The notes under the pieces were generated by a model. The model saw nothing but the letters and a program-made list of their open reading frames with translations, ran no database searches and was not told where the DNA came from. A stretch of DNA of 12,634 nt from Caldilineaceae bacterium (GTDB taxonomy: Bacteria > Chloroflexota > Anaerolineae > Caldilineales > Caldilineaceae): contig JACSRH010000288.1 in the NCBI GenBank assembly GCA_014879855.1, positions 1 to 12,634 of the forward strand. Reading direction: 5' to 3'. How positions within the stretch are numbered: the first letter of the stretch is position 1; each line of letters starts with the position of its first letter. A program made the position numbers and the translations under genes. Below, piece after piece: positions 8,073 through 12,634 of the stretch.

Positions 8073-8161
8073 TACCGTCCCCGGCACACCGCAGAACGTC
8101 CCCGCACACCGCAGATGGACCCTATAAAGAAGCGGTTCGGTGCGGTGTGCCGGGGACGGTA
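8073..8161. repeat. REP/MITE-like palindromic element between convergent genes
   Basis: A perfect 21-bp inverted repeat (8073-8093 against 8141-8161) surrounds a 47-bp centre. The core of the left arm, CGTCCCCGGCACACCGCAGA (8076-8095), is followed at once by a tandem copy lacking one G (8097-8115). The right arm can therefore pair with either copy, giving alternative hairpins. The arms begin and end with TA, compatible with a TA target duplication, although the palindrome itself explains this. CCGTCCCCGG-type palindromes are reminiscent of REP elements mobilised by RAYT transposases (from memory). It may also serve as a transcription barrier between the FTR1 and GH3 genes, but no T-run follows either arm. 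Confidence 0.8.
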
Positions 8162-8168
8162 GAGCGCG

Positions 8169-10028
8169 CTACAACGACAGCCCAAAGCCAAAGGGATAGA
8201 GCGGGTGCTCCGAATCGTGGGGCAGGTCGGGCTTCTGATGGCGCACCGCGTCCATCGACGCGGGCAGTTCAAAAGGCAGTTTGCCTTCCGGCTTGCGTTT
8301 GCCAAAGAGCACGTCCAGCACCGCGGCGTCGCTGGCGCCATAGTCGGCAAGCAGCGCGGTGGCCGCCGCGCTGATCTCCGGAATCACCGCGGGACGGTCC
8401 AGATAGATCACCACAATCGAGGGCGCGGCGCGCAGCAGCGGCAGCAGCTCCGCCAGCGCATCCGCCTTGAAGTCGAGGTCGCCGTGATGAAAGCCGCGCG
8501 CGAAAGGGTTGTCCGTCTCGACCGGGACCCACGGCGTCTGCACGCGCACGAGCACGAAGTCGGCTTCCTCCGGCGTGGTCACGACTTCGGCATACGCCGC
8601 GGCGACCGCGGCATCGACATTCTTGAGGTAGAGCCTGGGGCGGCCTGCCAGCGGAAGTGCACCGTGGTCGTTCTTCAATAGGGTGATGGCGCGGCGTTGC
8701 GAGTCAAAGCCCGCGGCCTGCGCGGCTGGGTCGCCCATCACCTGCGCGACCTGAGTTTCGTCCACGAAGGGGTCGTCGAAGAGGCCAAGCTGGAACTTGA
8801 GCCGCAGCAGCCGCCGCACCGACTGGTCGAGGCGCGCCTCGCGCACGCGGCCGCTGCGCACCAGCTCCACCACCAGGTGCGGGCAGCTTTCGCCGCCGAA
8901 CTGATCGACGCCGGCATCGAGCGCCTTGTGCACGCGCTCGATCTCACTCAGATGCTCGACGCCCCACGCCCGCGCCGGCCAGACCACACCTCCCATCTGG
9001 GCATCGGTGATCAGCCCCCAGTCGGTGCAGATGACGCCATCGTACTGGTAGCGCTGGCGCAGCAGGCCGGTGACGATCGCCCGGTTGAAGGCCATGGCGA
9101 CCTCCTCATCGGTCTGCCCGACGGGGATGCCGTAGTAGGGCATGATGGCCGCAGTGCCGGCGGCGATGGCGGCTTCAAAGGGGATGAGGTGGTAGGCAAA
9201 GTTGTCGCCGGGGTAAATCTGCCCCTGCTGGAACTCAAAATGGGGATCCAACCCCTCGTTCTGCGGGCCGCCGCCGGGGAAGTGCTTGGTCATGCAGGCC
9301 ACGCTGGCCGCGCCCAGCGTCTCGCCCTGAAAACCGGCGATGTAGGCCACGGCCAGCCGCGCGGTCAGTTCGGCGTCTTCGCTGAAGGAGCCGCTGATGC
9401 GCGGCCAGCGCGGCTCGGTGGGCAGATCGATCTGCGGATGCAGCGCCATGCGGATGCCCACGGCGAGATATTCGCGGCGCACAAGATCGGCAAAGGTGCG
9501 CACCAACGCCGCATCGCCGATGGCGCCAAAGCCCAGCGTCTCGCACCACTGCGAAAAACCGGCGGCGCGCATGGCGAAGATGTTCTGGCTGAAATGGTTG
9601 CGCGGGTCAGAGGCGATCGTGACGGGGATGCCCAGCCGTGTCGCTTCGGCAAAGCGCTGCAGCCGGTTGCACCAGGCGGCGACGACCGGCGCGTCGGGAA
9701 TCTGCCAGAGGTTGAAGTGGTTCATCTGATGCGCCGTGATCTGGCTTGTGGCGGCGCGCGGGTAGCCTTCCCTTTCCTCAAGCGAGCCATCTTCGTTGAC
9801 GGCCGCGCCGTTGATGAAGAGCAGCCCGGTCTTTTCCTCCAGCGTCATCTGGCTCAGCAGGTCCTCGACGCGGGCGTCTAATGGCTGGCGCGGGTCCTCG
9901 TAAATATCCAACTTGCCGTTGTGGTTGAGGTCGCGGCAGGGGATGCCCTGTTCGGTGCGCAAAACGGTCGAATGCGTTTTGGTGGTTGCAGAGATTGCGC
10001 TGGCTTCAGGCTGGCGCGGCTTGTTCAT
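8169..10028 (-). CDS. Glycoside hydrolase family 3 protein (beta-glucosidase-like)
   Basis: A 619-residue enzyme. ATG at 10028 is preceded by AAGGAG (10036-10041) at good spacing. GH3 enzymes release terminal beta-linked sugars by a retaining mechanism. Residues ~50-410 form the TIM-barrel-like domain with the KHFPGGG motif (248-254) and the nucleophile aspartate in VICTDWG (D336). Residues ~440-619 form the alpha/beta sandwich domain, ending in the typical PLYPFGFGLSL. There is no C-terminal fibronectin-like domain, so this is a compact member. No signal peptide is present, implying cytoplasmic action on imported oligosaccharides. Residues 33-44 (DLNHNGKLDIYE) form a calcium-type EF-hand-like loop, a feature known near the N-terminus of some GH3 enzymes. 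The substrate (glucoside, xyloside or other) cannot be told from the sequence. Convergent with FTR1 across the 8073-8161 element. Confidence 0.93.
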   Translation of the reverse strand: MNKPRQPEASAISATTKTHSTVLRTEQGIPCRDLNHNGKLDIYEDPRQPLDARVEDLLSQMTLEEKTGLLFINGAAVNEDGSLEEREGYPRAATSQITAHQMNHFNLWQIPDAPVVAAWCNRLQRFAEATRLGIPVTIASDPRNHFSQNIFAMRAAGFSQWCETLGFGAIGDAALVRTFADLVRREYLAVGIRMALHPQIDLPTEPRWPRISGSFSEDAELTARLAVAYIAGFQGETLGAASVACMTKHFPGGGPQNEGLDPHFEFQQGQIYPGDNFAYHLIPFEAAIAAGTAAIMPYYGIPVGQTDEEVAMAFNRAIVTGLLRQRYQYDGVICTDWGLITDAQMGGVVWPARAWGVEHLSEIERVHKALDAGVDQFGGESCPHLVVELVRSGRVREARLDQSVRRLLRLKFQLGLFDDPFVDETQVAQVMGDPAAQAAGFDSQRRAITLLKNDHGALPLAGRPRLYLKNVDAAVAAAYAEVVTTPEEADFVLVRVQTPWVPVETDNPFARGFHHGDLDFKADALAELLPLLRAAPSIVVIYLDRPAVIPEISAAATALLADYGASDAAVLDVLFGKRKPEGKLPFELPASMDAVRHQKPDLPHDSEHPLYPFGFGLSL

Positions 10029-10035
10029 AGAAAGT

Positions 10036-10041
10036 CTCCTT
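10036..10041 (-). promoter_or_regulatory. Ribosome binding site of the GH3 gene
   Basis: Read on the minus strand, an A-rich run leads into AAGGAG seven bases before the ATG at 10028. No convincing promoter is seen in the 83 bases between the Rieske-like stop and this start, which suits co-transcription of the two genes. Confidence 0.7.
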
Positions 10042-10111
10042 TTTTAAGTGGCGGTTGCCGGTGCATCTGCATGTAGGAAGCGTCAAGCCGCCAAGCATCT
10101 CTTTTGGCCGG

Positions 10112-10648
10112 TTACTGGCGAAGCTGCCGGCAGTAGTAAAGCTCATCTGGCGGCATCCAGTCAGGCGGCCAGCTTCGCCGCCACGCCGCCGCCAACGGCT
10201 CGCCTTCCTCTCTGCGCTGCGGGTTGAGGTAGACGTGACCGTCCTCGATTGCGAGCGCATAGCGGGTCAGCGTGCGCGCATCCGGAAAACGCACGTCGGC
10301 GATGCTGCCGTCCGCGCACCACTTGCCGCCCACGCAGGGTTCCTCGAAGCGGTTGTTGGAGGCTACCCAGCGCAGCGGGCCACAGCCGTTGGGCAGGGGC
10401 GGCAAAGCATCCCACGCCACCAGCTCGCCGTCGAGATCGACAAGATAGACGACCAGGCCGTCGGCCAGATCGCGGCGCTGCGGCGCACGTGCGCGCAGCG
10501 CCGCCACTGTGCCCAGGTCGTAACGGGCGGGCGCGGGCCAGAGGAAGCGCACAAGCAGCATGCCGAGCAGCGCCAGCAGGATCAGCAGCGCCGCCAGCAG
10601 CCCGTAGACCAGCCACTCGTTGATGTGCGTATGGCGTTGCACAATCAT
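10112..10648 (-). CDS. Membrane-anchored degenerate Rieske-like protein
   Basis: A 178-residue protein. ATG at 10648 is chosen because AGGAG (10655-10659) lies six bases upstream; the in-frame TTG at 10690 has no such site. Residues ~12-36 are one membrane span, and the rest is a soluble domain, probably outside. The order of elements follows a Rieske fold: a VVYLVDLDGELVAWDA strand pair, then NGCGPLRWV, SNNRFEEPCVGGKWCADG, and finally RTLTRYALAIEDGHVYLN. Normal Rieske proteins bind a 2Fe-2S cluster with CxH and CxxH. Here the equivalent places read C89-G-P and C105-V-G-G, so both cysteines remain and both histidines are absent. It probably does not hold a classical Rieske cluster; the cysteines may form a disulfide. 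Rieske ancestry is my inference from pattern, and a different small beta domain is possible. It may be co-transcribed with GH3. Confidence 0.7.
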   Translation of the reverse strand: MIVQRHTHINEWLVYGLLAALLILLALLGMLLVRFLWPAPARYDLGTVAALRARAPQRRDLADGLVVYLVDLDGELVAWDALPPLPNGCGPLRWVASNNRFEEPCVGGKWCADGSIADVRFPDARTLTRYALAIEDGHVYLNPQRREEGEPLAAAWRRSWPPDWMPPDELYYCRQLRQ

Positions 10649-10654
10649 GATGCA

Positions 10655-10659
10655 CTCCT
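10655..10659 (-). promoter_or_regulatory. Ribosome binding site of the Rieske-like gene
   Basis: AGGAG on the minus strand, six bases before the ATG at 10648. It decides this start over the upstream in-frame TTG at 10690. Confidence 0.7.
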
Positions 10660-10728
10660 GGCAAGCACAGCGATCGCCGATTTTCGACAAACAGCTTGTC
10701 CGCCAACACCAGCGGGGAGATGAAGTGC

Positions 10729-10757
10729 AGCCTACTGCCAGCGAGGTTGCCTGTCAA
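10729..10757 (-). promoter_or_regulatory. Sigma70-type promoter for the Rieske-like gene
   Basis: On the minus strand a perfect -35 TTGACA (10752-10757) is separated by exactly 17 bases from TAGGCT (10729-10734), which keeps the three best-conserved -10 positions. Transcription would start near 10721, giving a leader of about 70 bases before the ATG at 10648. It may also serve the GH3 gene downstream. Confidence 0.6.
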
Positions 10758-10814
10758 CTCTGATGCATGGTGCGCGCTGAGCGATCGCTGGCGCCGGCAC
10801 GAGCTTCTTTCGCG

Positions 10815-10858
10815 GCGATGTCCACAGGATAGTAAATTCACTGCCCTGTGGACATCGC
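10815..10858. repeat. Perfect 14-bp inverted repeat upstream of the Rieske-like promoter
   Basis: GCGATGTCCACAGG (10815-10828) is repeated in inverted form as CCTGTGGACATCGC (10845-10858) around an AT-rich 16-base centre. It lies 22 bases beyond the stop of the PKD gene and about 58 bases upstream of the -35 of the Rieske-like gene. No T-run follows the stem on the minus strand, where six T precede it instead, so it is not a canonical intrinsic terminator. It could be a factor-dependent terminator or an operator. Confidence 0.65.
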
Positions 10859-10879
10859 AAAAAACGCTACATTTTGCCG

Positions 10880-12634
10880 TCAACGTGAAAGGGCTGGCAA
10901 AAAGAGACGATGGGGCAGCGCCTCGTTAGTTCCAACCACGACGGTCGTCTCGCTCCGCGAACTCAGCTCGTCCTTCGCATAAACGGTGAGCGTCACCGTG
11001 TAGACGCCAGCCGACGCGTAGGTGTGCAGCGGGTTCTGCTCGCGGCTGCTCTGGCCGTCGCCAAAGTTCCACAGCCACGTCGAAATCGTGCCGCTCGACT
11101 GGTCGGTGAACTGCACCGGCTGCCCGGCAGTAGCTTGCGCCGGCGTGAAGGTGAACTGCGCCAGCGGTGCAGCCGGACCCGCATCAGGACTGACTTGGAT
11201 CAGTGCACTCTTTGAGACGCTGTTGCTGCCGCCCGGTCCGCTGACAGTCAGGCGAACCGTATAGACGCCTGGAGCTTCATACAAATGCACTGGGTGCTGA
11301 ACGTTGCTTGTTGCGCCATCCCCAAACTCCCATGTCCAGCCAGTAATGCTCCCGGTCGACGCATCGCTGAACTGCACGGTGACTGGCGCGATGCCCGTCG
11401 TGGGAGTGGCGTTAAAGGCTGCCACCGGCGCCGCCGGTGGGGCTGTAACCTGGATGTAGGCGGTTTTGATTGCCGTATGCTCGCCACTCGGCCCGCTCAC
11501 CTTCAGCGAGACAGTATAGACGCCGGCTGCACTGTATTGATGGCTCGGGTTGCTTGCGGTGCTCGTCACGCCGTCGCCGAAGTTCCATTCCCACGCAGTA
11601 ACTGTGCCAGTTGACTGGCTTACAAAAGTGACTGCCAAGGGCGCGACACCCATGAGTGGCGTCGCGCTGAAAGCCGCGATCGGCGGCGTCGGCGTGTTGG
11701 TGACTGTGATATAGCTGGATTTGCGCTGGGTGACGCTGCCGCCCGGCCCGCTGACGGTGAGTGTGACGGTGTAGACGCCGCTGGCCGCGTAGCTGTGTGA
11801 TGGCTGCGCCGCGCTGCTCGTCTGGCCGTCGCCGAAGTTCCAGGCGTAGCTGGTGACGCTGTTCGTCACCACGCTGCTAAACTGCACGCTGAGCGGCGCG
11901 CCGCCGAGCGTAGGCGTGGCGCTGAAGTCGACCGCTGGCGGCGGGTTGAGCGGCGTGATGTTGACCTGCGTCGTCGCCATGTTGTTGGTGGTGCTGGTCT
12001 CGCCCGTGCGGCCGTAGGGATTGACCACCACCTTGACCGGCACGTTGCCGCTGAAGCCGGTCGTGTCCCAAAGAATGCTGACCGGCGCGCTGCCGTTGGC
12101 CGGGATGTTCGCCACGAACGCGCTGCCGATGTACCAGTCTCCCCAGCCCGCGGCCGTGGCGAAAAAGGCCGCCGTGACCGGCCCGCTGGCCCGGCTGCTG
12201 GCGTTGCTCAGCGTGGCCTGCACCGGCACGCGCTCGCCTTCCAGGTAGAGCGAATTCTCAATTCGCTCCGCACCGCTCGCCGCCACGCCGCCGCCCACGC
12301 CCAGCCCGCCCGCAGCCAGATCGACCGCCGGCTGCGTCGTGATCGACGCGTCATAGAGCGCCACCGGCACGTCCGGCGCCACGTAGATGCGGATCGGCGC
12401 ATCGACCAGCCCGCTCTTGCCGGCCAGATAGCTGGTGAGGGCCGCGGCCAGGTTGCCCGTCGTCAGGCGCACCGGCAGCGTCGTGCTGAGGCTGCTTGTC
12501 CAATCCAGCGAACCATCCGCGCCGACATCGACGGCGGTGCTGATGGCCTGCTGCCCGCTGCCGCCCAGCGCCAGGTCGAGCGTGGCCTGCGTGACCGCGC
12601 CGGCATTCAGGCGCAGCGTGCGCTGCTTGCTGCC
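10880..12634 (-). CDS. Large surface protein with CARDB and four PKD domains, C-terminal part (5' end outside window)
   Basis: The frame is open to the right edge, so only the last 584 residues are seen; the GTG at 12472 is an internal codon. Reading from the edge: about 120 residues of beta-rich sequence of unrecognised type; a CARDB-like adhesion domain (about 12265-11950), with LEGERVPVQATLSN and a TGETSTTNN ending; then four PKD domains in tandem (about 11945-11700, 11690-11450, 11432-11190 and 11171-10935). Each PKD domain carries the hallmark W.FGDG, a YxxxGVYTVxLxVSGPGG segment or a variant, and proline-rich linkers. PKD and CARDB domains are immunoglobulin-like spacers of exported or cell-surface proteins, so a stalk, adhesin or exoenzyme is likely. 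Any catalytic part would be upstream of the window. The protein ends in HRLFLPALSR, matching the terminal pattern of the SBBP protein in this window. The PKD calls are firm; the overall role is unknown. Confidence 0.92.
   Translation of the reverse strand, partial: GSKQRTLRLNAGAVTQATLDLALGGSGQQAISTAVDVGADGSLDWTSSLSTTLPVRLTTGNLAAALTSYLAGKSGLVDAPIRIYVAPDVPVALYDASITTQPAVDLAAGGLGVGGGVAASGAERIENSLYLEGERVPVQATLSNASSRASGPVTAAFFATAAGWGDWYIGSAFVANIPANGSAPVSILWDTTGFSGNVPVKVVVNPYGRTGETSTTNNMATTQVNITPLNPPPAVDFSATPTLGGAPLSVQFSSVVTNSVTSYAWNFGDGQTSSAAQPSHSYAASGVYTVTLTVSGPGGSVTQRKSSYITVTNTPTPPIAAFSATPLMGVAPLAVTFVSQSTGTVTAWEWNFGDGVTSTASNPSHQYSAAGVYTVSLKVSGPSGEHTAIKTAYIQVTAPPAAPVAAFNATPTTGIAPVTVQFSDASTGSITGWTWEFGDGATSNVQHPVHLYEAPGVYTVRLTVSGPGGSNSVSKSALIQVSPDAGPAAPLAQFTFTPAQATAGQPVQFTDQSSGTISTWLWNFGDGQSSREQNPLHTYASAGVYTVTLTVYAKDELSSRSETTVVVGTNEALPHRLFLPALSR

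Noticed and set aside
5679..8087. Very long antisense open frame (about 800 codons) opposite the FTR1 gene
   Set aside because: The composition is typical of a reverse-complement shadow (Arg/Gln/His-rich, no motifs). The plus-strand frame has a signal peptide and both RExxE motifs.
8697..9881. Plus-strand open frame opposite the GH3 gene
   Set aside because: It has no recognisable domain and is His/Ala/Arg-rich, overlapping conserved GH3 motifs on the minus strand; a shadow.
10055..10723. Plus-strand open frame opposite the Rieske-like gene
   Set aside because: It is low-complexity Arg/Gln-rich. The minus strand has a promoter, ribosome site, membrane span and ordered domain.
10670..10788. 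Two GCGATCGC octamers (10670-10677 and 10781-10788), like the cyanobacterial HIP1 palindrome
   Set aside because: Two copies in high-GC DNA can arise by chance, and nothing else in the window suggests a cyanobacterium.
10935..11945. Roughly 250-bp periodic DNA repeats
   Set aside because: They are explained by the four tandem PKD domains in the coding sequence, not by a separate repeat element.

Overview
The window is most likely from a Chloroflexota bacterium (Caldilinea/Anaerolineae-like). This is inferred from gene style, not from a phylogenetic marker. The signs are mostly high GC, a bacterial alpha-2-macroglobulin, large PKD-repeat and SBBP-repeat exported proteins ending in (Y/F)LPxxxR, and an FTR1 permease with a long extracytoplasmic N-terminus. 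There are seven protein-coding genes. The two at the window edges are partial. I saw no rRNA, tRNA, CRISPR array or transposase gene.

Layout. Positions 1-2648 (+) hold the C-terminal part of an alpha-2-macroglobulin with a CNEQ thioester, closed by a strong intrinsic terminator at 2722-2760. Positions 2771-4051 (+) hold a six-repeat SBBP beta-propeller gene that is clearly lower in GC than its neighbours and lacks a signal peptide; it looks acquired and 5'-truncated. Positions 4052-4584 are a non-coding, repeat-bearing stretch with a CTTTGCG-type inverted-repeat element and a possible promoter/operator. Positions 4585-8060 (+) form a two-gene iron-uptake operon: an EF-hand lipoprotein, EfeO/imelysin-like by context, and an FTR1 iron permease whose start overlaps the preceding stop. 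Positions 8073-8161 are a compact repeat with a perfect 21-bp inverted repeat between convergent genes. On the minus strand follow a cytoplasmic GH3 glycosidase (8169-10028), a membrane-anchored degenerate Rieske-like protein (10112-10648) with a clear sigma70-type promoter, and the C-terminal part of a large CARDB/PKD surface protein (10880-12634).

Functionally, the macroglobulin (protease trapping), the SBBP and PKD proteins (exported or surface) and the lipoprotein/FTR1 pair (iron capture and import) all point to the cell envelope. GH3 lacks an export signal and probably cleaves imported oligosaccharides in the cytoplasm. Only the lipoprotein-FTR1 pair is clearly one transcription unit. 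The Rieske-like gene and GH3 may be co-transcribed, being 83 bp apart on the same strand.

I found no complete novel defence or mobile system. The items most worth following are the shared C-terminal (Y/F)LPxxxR ending of the two repeat proteins, the Rieske-like domain that keeps its cysteines but lacks both cluster-binding histidines, the anomalous SBBP gene, and the two intergenic inverted-repeat elements.
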